From the NCBI GenBank assembly GCA_964643355.1, contig CAZXPW010000003.1, positions 1 to 64,000 on the forward strand: a stretch of DNA of 64,000 nt, read 5' to 3'. Numbering within the stretch: position 1 is the stretch's first letter; each line of letters starts with the position of its first letter. The position numbers and the translations under genes were made by a program. Shown here one piece after another: positions 26,342 through 34,985 of this stretch. Below the pieces are notes generated by a model. That model ran no database searches. It was not told where the DNA came from and was given only the letters and a program-made list of their open reading frames with translations. Source of the stretch: FEN-1350 sp964643355 (GTDB lineage Bacteria; Planctomycetota; Phycisphaerae; Sedimentisphaerales; Anaerohalosphaeraceae).

Positions 26342-26974
26342 TTACAAATCCCCTTGTGTTTTACTGGATGCCTTCCACTTCTTTGTGAAATAGGAAACGG
26401 CTGTATGTAGACGACTTTTCACGGTCCCAATAGGTATACTCAGGATCTCGGACATTTGTTTGTAGGAAAATTGCTCAAAGTAGGCCAAAATCAGAATCGC
26501 CCGCAGGTTTTCCGGCATGCTTCCGATAATATCCCGCACCTTCCGCGCGGTTTCTTCCTGTCCTAACTCATTGTCGGGAGTGGAGTTATAACTTGTCAGC
26601 AGATTGACGACTTCATCCAGAGACACATCTCCACTTTCGGCGATAGTCCCCATTTCGACGGCACTCTGTCGGTGCATCTTCCGCAGGGCGTCTTTGGCCT
26701 TATTGGCGGCAATGGTAAACAGCCAGGGCCGCAGAGGCCTGTCGGCGTCGAAACTGTCCCGGCTGGTGAAGAGTTGAAGGAAAGTGTCCTGGAAGACATC
26801 CTCCACCATGTCCTGTTGGTTGATGAACCGGCGCAAGAAGGCGTAGAGCGAGTTCTTGTAACGGTTTACAAGCTCTCGGAAGGCCCACTCTTCGCCCTGA
26901 CGGAAACGATTCAGAAGTTCGGCGTCTGTTGGCCCGCTGTTCGTATTTGGAATCGGTTTTTCTTGTGAAGCCAT
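26342..26974 (-). CDS. ECF-type RNA polymerase sigma factor
   Basis: A sigma-70-family factor of about 210 aa with regions 2 and 4. Region 2 is seen in WAFRELVNRYKNSLYAFLRRF and DVFQDTFLQLF and RPWLFTIAANKAKDALRK; region 4 in LILAYFEQFSYKQMSEILSIPIGTVKSRLHTA, a clear helix-turn-helix for the -35 element. The ATG at 26974 has AAGG at 9 nt, better than the ATG at 26980 whose spacing is only 3 nt. It precedes the putative anti-sigma gene by 5 nt, forming a classical regulatory pair, and has a promoter at 27008-27035 of housekeeping type. Confidence 0.93.
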   Translation of the reverse strand: MASQEKPIPNTNSGPTDAELLNRFRQGEEWAFRELVNRYKNSLYAFLRRFINQQDMVEDVFQDTFLQLFTSRDSFDADRPLRPWLFTIAANKAKDALRKMHRQSAVEMGTIAESGDVSLDEVVNLLTSYNSTPDNELGQEETARKVRDIIGSMPENLRAILILAYFEQFSYKQMSEILSIPIGTVKSRLHTAVSYFTKKWKASSKTQGDL

Positions 26975-27007
26975 TGACATAAACCTTGCCTGCCGGACAT
27001 GGTTTTG

Positions 27008-27035
27008 ATTATATCTCTTGAGCGGATGGAATCAA
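27008..27035 (-). promoter_or_regulatory. Candidate promoter of the sigma/anti-sigma operon
   Basis: On the minus strand, TTGATT, a 16-nt spacer and a perfect TATAAT, about 35 nt before the sigma factor start. Confidence 0.58.
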
Positions 27036-27126
27036 TCTATATCTTCTCCCTGTTTGTTTATGAATTTCATTGGATCATGTCAGTCCAGAAATGTCGTGGG
27101 AAATGGAGAAATCAGAAAATCCAAAA

Positions 27127-27155
27127 TTGAAAAATTTGTTAGGATTGGTTATAGT
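27127..27155 (+). promoter_or_regulatory. Candidate promoter of the flippase-like gene
   Basis: TTGAAA, a 17-nt spacer and TATAGT. Transcription would start near 27162, only 18 nt before a GTG at 27180, and this rules out the upstream starts in that frame. Confidence 0.58.
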
Positions 27156-27179
27156 AGGGGCCTTGCGAAAGGGCATGGA

Positions 27180-28241
27180 GTGCTTGACAAACGGCAGGGA
27201 TCAAAATCCAGACGATGGTCATTTTGGCTTCGGTTTTTCGTCGCCCTGACCGCGATTGGGTTAATCCTGTATTTTGGGGACTGGAATTGGGGACAAATTG
27301 GCGATCTTTTGCGGCGCCTCCATCCTTTGGCTATTATGGCGGCGGTTGGATTCTTTATTCTCGGCAACATGATCGTAGCTCTCCGTTGGTTTTTGCTGCT
27401 GAGAACTCAAAGTCACGAAATTTCATTTTCAACCTGCCTGAAAATTCATTTCCTCGGGTTGTTTTATACCAATCTAATGTTAAGCTCCGTTACAGGAGAT
27501 CTGTTTCGGATGTGGTATATTACGCATCATACCAGCCGACGGTTGGAATCGGTATTTAGTGTGGTTATGGATCGTCTGGTGGGTTTGGCGAGCTTGATTA
27601 TCCTGGTATTCATGGTTTATCTTTTAATTCCCCTGGATGAATCGTATGGGGGAATCCGGATATCGGCCGATATCCGGATCGGGGATTGGATCGTGGAGCA
27701 TTGGAAAATCCTATTGTCGTGTATGGGGATTCTGGTATTTTGTTTAGGTCTGGTTATGGTCGTGCCCGGTTTTCGAACTCGGGTCGTTCGGAAATCAGGT
27801 CCTGTTGTATCCAGAATTTGTCGAATTCTTCATGCCCTTCGAATCTACGGATCTCGACCTGATATCCTGTTGCCGGCTCTGGTCATGACGATGGTTGCTC
27901 AGACTCTGCCCATCTTTGGATATTGGATGATCGGGTATTCAGCGGGGATTGATATTCCGATGAAGTACTATTTTCTCTTTTTCCCGGTTGGTTGGGCGAT
28001 CAGCACCCTTCCGATCAATATCGGAGTCGTAGAAGGAGGGCTTGTCTATCTTTTTACAAGGATACCTTCGGTTAGTTTTCAACAGGCCCTTGTCTTGGCG
28101 GTTTGTCAGCGAGTCATCGGGCTGATCGGTTCAATTCCGGGCATTTTTGTTCATTTGTCGGGTCTTCATCTTCCGAAAGAACTATCGTTTGAGAGGGACT
28201 TTTTAGTTGACGGTTCAGATTCAAACGACTACAGTAAGTAG
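27180..28241 (+). CDS. Lysylphosphatidylglycerol synthase TM-region / UPF0104 family membrane protein
   Basis: A 353-aa inner-membrane protein with about eight hydrophobic helices. Family features include FILGNMIVALRWFLLLRTQ, CLKIHFLGLFYTNLMLSSVTGDLFRMWYI and RRLESVFSVVMDRLVGL, typical of the LPG_synthase_TM/AglD-like superfamily; near the end come INIGVVEGGLVYLFTR. Members act in lipid or lipid-linked sugar transfer across membranes; no catalytic acyltransferase domain is attached here. I chose the GTG at 27180, with AAAGGG 6 nt upstream and just downstream of a promoter, over the TTG at 27018 or ATG at 27060, because the extra 54 residues look non-native. Confidence 0.8.
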   Translation: MLDKRQGSKSRRWSFWLRFFVALTAIGLILYFGDWNWGQIGDLLRRLHPLAIMAAVGFFILGNMIVALRWFLLLRTQSHEISFSTCLKIHFLGLFYTNLMLSSVTGDLFRMWYITHHTSRRLESVFSVVMDRLVGLASLIILVFMVYLLIPLDESYGGIRISADIRIGDWIVEHWKILLSCMGILVFCLGLVMVVPGFRTRVVRKSGPVVSRICRILHALRIYGSRPDILLPALVMTMVAQTLPIFGYWMIGYSAGIDIPMKYYFLFFPVGWAISTLPINIGVVEGGLVYLFTRIPSVSFQQALVLAVCQRVIGLIGSIPGIFVHLSGLHLPKELSFERDFLVDGSDSNDYSK

Positions 28242-28624
28242 AATGGATCCATTCCGTGAGTGGATTGTATCGGAAATGCGGCAAAACCAACAGGTTTTGA
28301 GAACGAATAAGGGACAGTCAGACCCCCATCGGGCCTGAACACAGCGAAAGTATGCAACGAACCGATCATGGACGGGGTATAAGGGAAGGGGGACGGGCCT
28401 GCAAAACTGGGGCGGGCGGAAGATCGTTTGTTTTTTGCGAGGACAAGTCGCCGCGTTTCTTGGCGGAAATGGGGTTTCACAAAACAAATCCTAAGGGGTT
28501 ATTTTTTGAAGAACCCGGAATTCAGAGTGTTCAGGGTCCGGAGATTCATCGAGCGGAATCTTCATTGTGGATGAGATGTAATGGATTGACCGGCAACGAT
28601 TTGTATCCAAGAAAGGAGTGCCCC
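28242..28624. other. Intergenic region upstream of hpf
   Basis: 383 nt with no supported gene. GGGACAGTCAGACCCC at 28312-28327 resembles the short imperfect repeats found near REP-type elements, but no partner copy is in the window. No promoter of good quality was found; an AT-rich stretch at 28420-28440 is the best place to look. Confidence 0.45.
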
Positions 28625-28984
28625 ATGTTGTTTACGATGACCGGAAAACATGTGGAAGTGTCCGAAGCTCTTCAGCAACGGGTGAAAGAAAAAGTCGAAA
28701 AATTGCCGCGCTATTACAATAGCATTACGAAGGTGGAAGTGATTATCGAGCGAAAGGACGGAGGCAAACCCAGCGTGGAAATCATCGCCCGCGGGGAACG
28801 GGGGGATGTGTTTGTCGCCAAGGAATCGGGCGACGAGATTCATGCCTGCGTGGATGTGGCAATTCATAAAATTGAACGGCAACTTCATCGGAAAAAAGAG
28901 AAACAACGGGATAACAAGACCGGTCCGAGTATGGATCAGGTCGTCCGAACCGAAGGTCCTGAAATGCAGGAGGATGTGGCGTAA
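28625..28984 (+). CDS. hpf: Ribosome hibernation-promoting factor (short form)
   Basis: A 119-aa HPF/YfiA-type protein that binds the decoding centre of idle ribosomes. The N-terminus MLFTMTGKHVEVSEALQQRV, YYNSITKVEVIIE and the two-strand/two-helix pattern to HACVDVAIHKIERQLHRKKEK are typical. There is no long C-terminal dimerisation domain, so it is the short class. AAGGAG sits 7 nt before the ATG; the upstream open frame is rejected. It heads the cluster with ptsN, ptsH and ptsI, as hpf and ptsN are neighbours in proteobacteria. Confidence 0.92.
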   Translation: MLFTMTGKHVEVSEALQQRVKEKVEKLPRYYNSITKVEVIIERKDGGKPSVEIIARGERGDVFVAKESGDEIHACVDVAIHKIERQLHRKKEKQRDNKTGPSMDQVVRTEGPEMQEDVA

Positions 28985-29044
28985 ACAAGCGACCAATCCG
29001 AATGGACAGGAGGGGTTTCAGGCCGGTATTTGTTGGGAGAGAAT

Positions 29045-29515
29045 ATGAAGCTGGGCGACATTGTATGTTTTGATGCGTTGGTTGCGGACTTGAAGGCCAA
29101 GACGCGGGATGCGGCCATTTCCGAACTTGTTTCAGCCCTTGCTCAGGCGGGCAAGCTGGGGAAAGCCGATCCGTCGAAGGTCAGCAAAGCGGTGATTCAG
29201 CGTGAACGGGAAGCCAGCACGGGGATTGGCAAGGGCGTGGCCGTGCCGCATGTCAAACACCCCGATGTGCCCGAAGTTGTGGCCGCCGTCGGTCGGTCGG
29301 CCAAAGGCGTGGATTTTTCGTCTCTGGACAAGCAGCCGGTCTATACGGTGATTCTGCTGCTCAGTCCGGTTGGTAACGCGGATCGTCATCTGCAGGCGAT
29401 GGAGGCGATTTTTCATCATCTGCAAAAGGATGACTTTCGGCGGTTCATCCGACAGGCGGCGACCACGGAAGCGATGAAGGAAGTCATCCTGGACGCGGAG
29501 AGATCCGGAACCTGA
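29045..29515 (+). CDS. ptsN: PTS IIA component, nitrogen-regulatory (IIA-Ntr) type
   Basis: A 156-aa EIIA of the fructose/mannitol/Ntr fold. The phosphorylated histidine is His69 in GVAVPHVKHP, inside the conserved block REREASTGIGKGVAVPHV. VYTVILLLSPVGNADRHLQAMEAI is also family-typical. No IIB or IIC domain is attached or adjacent, and the neighbours are hpf, ptsH and ptsI, so a regulatory phosphorelay rather than sugar uptake is likely. GGGAGAG precedes the ATG at 29045, 60 nt after hpf. Confidence 0.9.
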   Translation: MKLGDIVCFDALVADLKAKTRDAAISELVSALAQAGKLGKADPSKVSKAVIQREREASTGIGKGVAVPHVKHPDVPEVVAAVGRSAKGVDFSSLDKQPVYTVILLLSPVGNADRHLQAMEAIFHHLQKDDFRRFIRQAATTEAMKEVILDAERSGT

Positions 29516-29607
29516 TTGATCTTCAGCCCAGCCCAAAGCCAGACGGGATCGGAACGAGGTCCAACGGTATGAGCCGGTTCCGCATTCGATAAGGGAGAAA
29601 GGAATTC

Positions 29608-29922
29608 TTGGCCGAATCGGTTGTCGAAATTGAAGTCCAGATCCGAAACGAGGAAGGTCTGCATATGCGGCCGGCCATGTTGTTTGTTGATGTGGCGGGT
29701 CGGTTCCACAGCGATATCCGGGTCAGTCACGGACCGACGACGGTGGACGCCAAGAGTATCATGCAAATGACGATGCTGGCGGCGACCTGCGGGACGACGC
29801 TGAAGATCAAGGCCCAGGGCACCGACGCCAGACAGGCGACCGACGCCCTGCGAGAACTGGTGGAGGTTCAGATGTTTCATGAAACGCCCGCGAAGCGTCC
29901 GCAGGGCGAGACGATGATATAA
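29608..29922 (+). CDS. ptsH: Phosphocarrier protein HPr / NPr
   Basis: A 104-aa phosphocarrier receiving phosphate from enzyme I. His19 in EEGLHMRPA is the phospho-acceptor and Ser50 in AKSIMQM aligns with the regulatory serine of HPr. The last 18 residues extend past the usual 88 aa. The start is a TTG at 29608 with GAGAAAGGA 6 nt upstream; no ATG lies between it and the conserved core. It is 10 nt ahead of ptsI. Confidence 0.93.
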   Translation: MAESVVEIEVQIRNEEGLHMRPAMLFVDVAGRFHSDIRVSHGPTTVDAKSIMQMTMLAATCGTTLKIKAQGTDARQATDALRELVEVQMFHETPAKRPQGETMI

Positions 29923-29932
29923 GGGGGGACGG

Positions 29933-31666
29933 ATGGAGATCCGAAAAGGGATTGCCGTGTCGCCGGGGGTATCGATCGCCAAGGCCCTCGTTCTGGATTC
30001 GCGCGAGCAGCGCATTCCTCGGCGATCGATTCTTCCGTCCCAAAAGGACCACGAAATCGGTCGGATCGCGCAGGCGATTCAGGATGCGATCCAGGATCTC
30101 ACGACGCTGCAATCGGGGACCAACATCGACCAGGAGAATATTCGCGATATTTTCGCCGTCCATCTTCGTTTTTTACAGGATGCGAGTTTTCGCAAGCGGA
30201 TTACGGATTTCGTCGAGAAGGAGTTGACGACGGCGGAGTACGCGGTTTCCACGATCCTTCGGGAAATCGCGTCGCACTTTTCGGGGATCGACGATCCCTA
30301 TATCAGCGAACGAGCGGCGGATATCTATGACATAGAAAAACGGCTTCTGCAGAAGTTGGTCGGGAAAAGCCGCAATCTCATGGATCCGCTGCGGGAGGAA
30401 GTCATCGTCATCGCCAATGATCTGACTCCAACGCAGACGGCGGGTTTCAGCAAGACTCAGGTCAGGGGATTCGCGACGGAGAAAGGGGGCAGAACCAGCC
30501 ACACGGCGATTATCGCGCGGACGCTGGGGATTCCGGCGGTGGTGGCGTTGGGGGATATCATCGACTCGATTTCGGCGGACAGCCGGGTGATTATCGACGG
30601 CAATCGCGGCGTGATCGTAATTGATCCGACGGAAGACACGATCCAGGAATACCGGGAGTATGCCCAGAGTCTGCGGCGACTGGGGGTGAAACTGGATTCG
30701 TTGAGGAAAAAACCCGCCGTCACGCGGGATGGCGTTGCGGTGACGCTGCTGGGGAATGTCGAATTCCCGGACGAGGCCAAGATCGTCAAGGACAAAGGCG
30801 GCCAGGGGATCGGTCTGTATCGGACGGAATTTCTGTATCTATACGGCGGCGCCGAACCGACGGAGGAGGATCATTATCAAGCGTATGCCGAGACGGTTCG
30901 TTCGTTTGAGGGCAAACCGGTGGTCATCCGGACGATGGATCTGGGCGCCGACAAGGTTCCGCACGGTCACAAGTTGCATGAACCCAATCCGGTGCTGGGA
31001 CTTCGGTCGATCCGATATTGCCTTCAGAACCTTCCGTTGTTCAAGACCCAGCTTCGGGGGCTTCTCCGTGCGTCGGTGCTGGGCGATATCCGCATCATGT
31101 TTCCCCTGGTCGGAAACCTGCAGGAACTTCGACAGGCCAAGATGATTCTGCGGGATGTGATGGAAGATCTGGATGAATATGCGATTCCCTACAATCCTCT
31201 GGTTCCGGTGGGGATCATGATTGAAACACCCAGCGCCGCGCTGACGGCGTCGATGCTGGCCGGGGATTGCGATTTTTTCAGTATTGGGACCAACGATCTG
31301 ATCCAGTACACCCTGGCGGTGGATCGGGCCAACGAACATGTCTCGACGATGTTCACGGCGGCCGATCCGGCGGTGCTGGGCCTGATTCGCAGCGTGATCC
31401 ACGATGCGCATAAAGCCAAAATCGGTCTGAGCGTGTGCGGCGAAGTGGCGTCGGAACCGGAATTCATCATGCTGCTGCTGGGGATGGGGGTGCGAACGCT
31501 GTCCCTGGCGCCGCCGATGATCCCCGAGGTCAAGCAGATCATCCGGTCGGTTTCGATCGAGGAGTGCAACCATTTGGCGCGGAAGGTTGGGACGATGGAT
31601 TCGCAGCGCCAGATCAAGAATTTCATCCGGGATGCGGCGATGAAGATCATGCCGGAAGCGTTTTAA
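29933..31666 (+). CDS. ptsI: PTS phosphoenolpyruvate-protein phosphotransferase (enzyme I)
   Basis: A 577-aa enzyme I that autophosphorylates from PEP and passes the phosphate to HPr. The swivelling-domain histidine is His190 in GGRTSHTAIIARTLGIPAVV. The PEP-binding barrel shows GIGLYRTEFLY, RTMDLGADK, GIMIETPSA, FFSIGTNDLIQYTLAVDR and the catalytic Cys502 in VCGEVASEP. Length and motifs match canonical EI, without the GAF domain of EI-Ntr. GGGGGG lies upstream of the ATG. Its stop shares a base with the next gene (TAATG). Confidence 0.96.
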   Translation: MEIRKGIAVSPGVSIAKALVLDSREQRIPRRSILPSQKDHEIGRIAQAIQDAIQDLTTLQSGTNIDQENIRDIFAVHLRFLQDASFRKRITDFVEKELTTAEYAVSTILREIASHFSGIDDPYISERAADIYDIEKRLLQKLVGKSRNLMDPLREEVIVIANDLTPTQTAGFSKTQVRGFATEKGGRTSHTAIIARTLGIPAVVALGDIIDSISADSRVIIDGNRGVIVIDPTEDTIQEYREYAQSLRRLGVKLDSLRKKPAVTRDGVAVTLLGNVEFPDEAKIVKDKGGQGIGLYRTEFLYLYGGAEPTEEDHYQAYAETVRSFEGKPVVIRTMDLGADKVPHGHKLHEPNPVLGLRSIRYCLQNLPLFKTQLRGLLRASVLGDIRIMFPLVGNLQELRQAKMILRDVMEDLDEYAIPYNPLVPVGIMIETPSAALTASMLAGDCDFFSIGTNDLIQYTLAVDRANEHVSTMFTAADPAVLGLIRSVIHDAHKAKIGLSVCGEVASEPEFIMLLLGMGVRTLSLAPPMIPEVKQIIRSVSIEECNHLARKVGTMDSQRQIKNFIRDAAMKIMPEAF

Positions 31667-32379
31667 TGTCAGGGGTTCGGAATCGGGAAATGGAAATGGG
31701 AACCATCGGTTCGAGAACGGAAATGAACATCCAAACGCTGATCCTGACTTTTCGGATCGAGGGAAATCTGTGTTATCTGTCGCACCACGAGACGGTGACG
31801 ATGTTGCAGCGGGCGTTGATCCGGGCGGGGGTTCGGCTACGGTATTCGGAGGGGTTTAATCCTCGACCGCGGCTGTCCCTTCCCTTGCCCCGAGCGGTCG
31901 GGGTTCGGTCGGATTGCGAGATGTTGTGTGCGCTGATCGAGGCCGGCGAGGACACGCCCGAATCGATCCGGGATCGACTGGAAGGACAGCTTCCGGAGGG
32001 TTGCGCGATTCGTGAGATTCGGCTGTCGGATACCAGAACGACCTTTCAGCCGGTGGCGGCGACTTATCGAATTTCGGTGTCCGATCTGGCGACCGATCCG
32101 TCGATTCAAACCGCCGTGTCGCAGTTGCGCGAGAATCTGGCCGCGCGTCGGCCGGTGGAGGTGGAGCGGTCCTCGGCCGGATCGGGTCGGTCGCGGATTC
32201 TCGATGTCGGATCGTATCTGACCGGCATCGAACATGGGAAAGATTGGGTCCGTTGCCGGTGTCGGATCACGCCGCAGGGATCGGTTCGGATCGAAGAACT
32301 CCTGGGCGTTCTGAACATTCATCCGGCGCGGGTATCGGAGCCGATTCGAAGAGAATCGGTCGAATGGGAACAGAGGTAA
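31666..32379 (+). CDS. TIGR03936-type protein (DUF2344), radical-SAM-linked
   Basis: A 237-aa soluble protein of the family TIGR03936, which is usually fused or adjacent to a radical-SAM protein and to RNase G. The conserved start LTFRIEGNLCYLSHHETVTMLQRALIRAGVRLRYSEGFNPRPRLS is unmistakable (given here in outline: Y-L-S-H and G-F-N-P-R-P). The C-terminal half is divergent. The ATG at 31666 overlaps the ptsI stop; ATGs at 31690, 31696 and 31723 are alternatives, and 31723 is closest to the conserved core. It lies 43 nt before rng. Function unknown; a link to RNA modification or processing is inference from context. Confidence 0.8.
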   Translation: MSGVRNREMEMGTIGSRTEMNIQTLILTFRIEGNLCYLSHHETVTMLQRALIRAGVRLRYSEGFNPRPRLSLPLPRAVGVRSDCEMLCALIEAGEDTPESIRDRLEGQLPEGCAIREIRLSDTRTTFQPVAATYRISVSDLATDPSIQTAVSQLRENLAARRPVEVERSSAGSGRSRILDVGSYLTGIEHGKDWVRCRCRITPQGSVRIEELLGVLNIHPARVSEPIRRESVEWEQR

Positions 32380-32422
32380 CGATTTTGATTGTGGACTTTC
32401 ATCGAGAGCGGGATAGCACGAT

Positions 32423-33946
32423 ATGTCAAAAGAGATGCTGATCAATGTATCGCAGGGACAGGAATGCCGTATTGCCGTCGTGGATGCCGGCAGTCTGGAA
32501 GAATTGTATGTTGAACGGCCCAGTCTGGTCAGCCATGTTGGGAACATGTACAAGGCCCGCGTGGTGAATGTCGAGCCGGCGATCCAGGCGGCGTTTATCG
32601 ATTTTGGAACGCAACGGAACGGATTTCTTCATATCAGCGACCTTCATCCCCGATATTTTCAAAAAGAGCGGGTTTCGGTGGAAAAGATCGGTCGCCGCAA
32701 GGCCCTGAGTCAGCGGCCGCATATTCAAAAGAGTCTCAAGAAAGGCCAGGAAATCCTGGTGCAGGTGACCAAGGAGGGAATCAACACCAAGGGGCCGACG
32801 CTGACAACCTATATTTCGCTGCCGGGTCGGTATATTGTTCTGATGCCGTGGATGGATCGGGTCGGGGTCTCGCAGAAGATCGAGGAAGAGGCCGAACGAA
32901 AACGACTCCGCGAGACGGTCGAGCAGATGGAATTGCCCAAGGACGCCGGGTTAATTATCCGAACGGCCGCCCAGGGTGCAACCAAGCGGGACCTGCAAAA
33001 TGATCTGGCGTACCTGAGCCGGTTGTGGAATTCGATCCAGAAGCGGATCGATCATTCCACGGCCCCCGCGGAGGTCTATCAGGAATCGGATTTGGTGATT
33101 CGGACGGTGCGGGATATTTTCAGCAGCGACATTTCCAAGGTGACCTGCGACAACGAATCGGTGGCGCGACAGATCCGGGACTTTCTGGGGATCGTCCAGC
33201 CGCGGTTGAAGGGTCGAGTGATCCTGTACGAAGGGCAGACGCCGTTGTTTCACAAATTCGGCATCGAAAAAGAGATCAACAAGATCCGATCCAGCCGGGT
33301 GGAACTCAAGAGCGGCGGGTCGCTGGTAATTGAGCCGACGGAAGCGATGGTGGCCATCGATGTCAACAGCGGCAAGTATCGCAAACCCGACAATGCCGAA
33401 CAGACGGCGCTGAAGATCAATCTGGAAGCGGCCCAGGAGATCGTACGGCAGCTTCGGCTGCGGGATCTGGGCGGACTGATTGTGTGCGATTTTATCGACA
33501 TGCGGGATTCGAAGAACCGGCGGGAGGTGGAAAAGGTTTTCCGCGAGGCCCTGAAAAAAGACCGCGCTCGCTCGCGTGCCTTGCGGATGAGCGCGTTTGG
33601 TTTGATCGAACTGACCCGGCAACGGATGCGTCCGTCGCTGCAGTCGAGCACTTCGCAGAAATGTCCGCACTGCGGCGGGACCGGTTCGGTCAAAAGCCCG
33701 GAGTCTCAGTCGATCGAGCTGGTGCGACTGCTGGAATCGGCGCTGGCGAAAAAGGAGGTCAAGCGGGTGGAGCTTCGAGCGGCACCTTCGGTGGCGGAGT
33801 TTCTTTTAAACGATCGGCGAATGATTCTGTCCCGGATGGAGGCCGAAGCGGAGAAAACGATCCATGTCCGTGGCGACGCCAACCAGCCCGCCGAAAGCCA
33901 TGATCTGATTTGTTTTGACGAGCGAGGCAGCGAAGTCCGGTTATAA
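32423..33946 (+). CDS. rng: Ribonuclease G/E family endoribonuclease
   Basis: A 507-aa single-strand endoribonuclease for rRNA and mRNA processing. An S1 domain occupies about residues 38-130 (GNMYKARVVNVEPAIQAAFIDFG). The DNase I-like catalytic core has Asp313 in VAIDVNSG and Asp356 in CDFIDM, the metal-binding pair of RNase E, and the zinc-link CPHC (Cys414 and Cys417) for dimerisation. There is no long C-terminal scaffold, so it is RNase-G-like. Immediately preceding TIGR03936-type gene is a common partner in many phyla. Confidence 0.94.
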   Translation: MSKEMLINVSQGQECRIAVVDAGSLEELYVERPSLVSHVGNMYKARVVNVEPAIQAAFIDFGTQRNGFLHISDLHPRYFQKERVSVEKIGRRKALSQRPHIQKSLKKGQEILVQVTKEGINTKGPTLTTYISLPGRYIVLMPWMDRVGVSQKIEEEAERKRLRETVEQMELPKDAGLIIRTAAQGATKRDLQNDLAYLSRLWNSIQKRIDHSTAPAEVYQESDLVIRTVRDIFSSDISKVTCDNESVARQIRDFLGIVQPRLKGRVILYEGQTPLFHKFGIEKEINKIRSSRVELKSGGSLVIEPTEAMVAIDVNSGKYRKPDNAEQTALKINLEAAQEIVRQLRLRDLGGLIVCDFIDMRDSKNRREVEKVFREALKKDRARSRALRMSAFGLIELTRQRMRPSLQSSTSQKCPHCGGTGSVKSPESQSIELVRLLESALAKKEVKRVELRAAPSVAEFLLNDRRMILSRMEAEAEKTIHVRGDANQPAESHDLICFDERGSEVRL

Positions 33947-34005
33947 AGTGTAACGCGATATGATTCGAATTTCTGTGGATTCAACGATTGGGGTCATCCA
34001 TCGTG

Positions 34006-34980
34006 ATGTTTGATCTGGAATTTGCGAGGGAAGTGATTCGAAACGAGGCGGCAGGGGTCCTGTCTCTGCTGGATCGAATCGATGCGCCGTTTCTGGAAGC
34101 CGTGCGGGTGATCTTCGAGAATCGGGGGTCGGTCATTGTGACGGGGATGGGCAAGGCGGGGATCGTGGGGCGCAAGATCAGCGCGACGCTGGCTTCGACG
34201 GGGACGCCAAGCCATTTTCTGCATCCGGCGGAGGCCATCCACGGGGACTTGGGGAGGGTCCAGGCCGACGATATCGTTTTGGCGCTCAGCCACAGCGGGG
34301 AAACGGAAGAACTGTTGCGTCTGATCAATCCGATCAAGCAGCGGGAGATTCGACTGATCTCGATGACGGGGGATCGGTCTTCGAATCTGGCTCGGCATAG
34401 CGATATCGTTCTGGAGATCGGGATGAAGGATGAGGCCTGTCCGATCGGCGTGGCCCCCAGCGTCTCGACGACCTGTATGCTGGCGATGGGTGACGCGCTG
34501 GCACTGACGCTGATGAAAGCCCGCCAGTTCGGGCCGGAGGATTACGCGAGGTTTCATCCCGGCGGATCGCTCGGAGCCAAGCTGATCACGGTCGGCCAGT
34601 CGATGATGTTCCAGCGAGGCGAGGAACTGCCGGTGTCGCAAGATACCGATACCGTTCAGCGGATGCTGGACAAGACCGCGAAGATGAAGCGACGGGGCGC
34701 GGTCATGATCGTCGATGCGACCGGAAAGTTGGTTGGGATTATTACGGACGCGGATCTTCGAAGGGCGCTGACACAACGCGGTCCGGCCGTGCTGGACCGG
34801 CTGACGGGCGAGTTGATGTCGAAGGGATGCAAACGGGTGACCGAGGATACGCTGGCGTCGGAGGCGATGGCGATCTTTCATAAATATCGGATTGATGAGC
34901 TTCCGGTTGTGGATGAACGGGACCAGCCGGTCGGATTGATCGATGTCCAGGACATCGTCGCGCTGAAGATCGGAGGGTAA
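34006..34980 (+). CDS. kdsD: Arabinose-5-phosphate isomerase
   Basis: A 324-aa SIS-plus-two-CBS enzyme converting ribulose 5-phosphate to arabinose 5-phosphate, the first step of Kdo synthesis. The SIS domain has VTGMGKAGIVGRKI, HPAEAIHGDLG and LSHSGETEE; the typical APSVSTTCMLAMGDALA block is present. Residues about 200-324 are paired CBS domains. I chose the ATG at 34006; a GTG at 34003 and TTG at 33988 are alternatives. It ends 5 nt before kdsC, as in the proteobacterial kdsD-kdsC pair. Confidence 0.94.
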   Translation: MFDLEFAREVIRNEAAGVLSLLDRIDAPFLEAVRVIFENRGSVIVTGMGKAGIVGRKISATLASTGTPSHFLHPAEAIHGDLGRVQADDIVLALSHSGETEELLRLINPIKQREIRLISMTGDRSSNLARHSDIVLEIGMKDEACPIGVAPSVSTTCMLAMGDALALTLMKARQFGPEDYARFHPGGSLGAKLITVGQSMMFQRGEELPVSQDTDTVQRMLDKTAKMKRRGAVMIVDATGKLVGIITDADLRRALTQRGPAVLDRLTGELMSKGCKRVTEDTLASEAMAIFHKYRIDELPVVDERDQPVGLIDVQDIVALKIGG

Positions 34981-34985
34981 CGACG

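Noticed and set aside
28312..28327. REP-like element GGGACAGTCAGACCCC
   Set aside because: Only one imperfect copy in the window and no associated transposase, so it was not called as a repeat.
28229..28480. Small minus-strand frame upstream of hpf
   Set aside because: No ribosome-binding site or recognisable family, and it crosses the end of the upstream gene.
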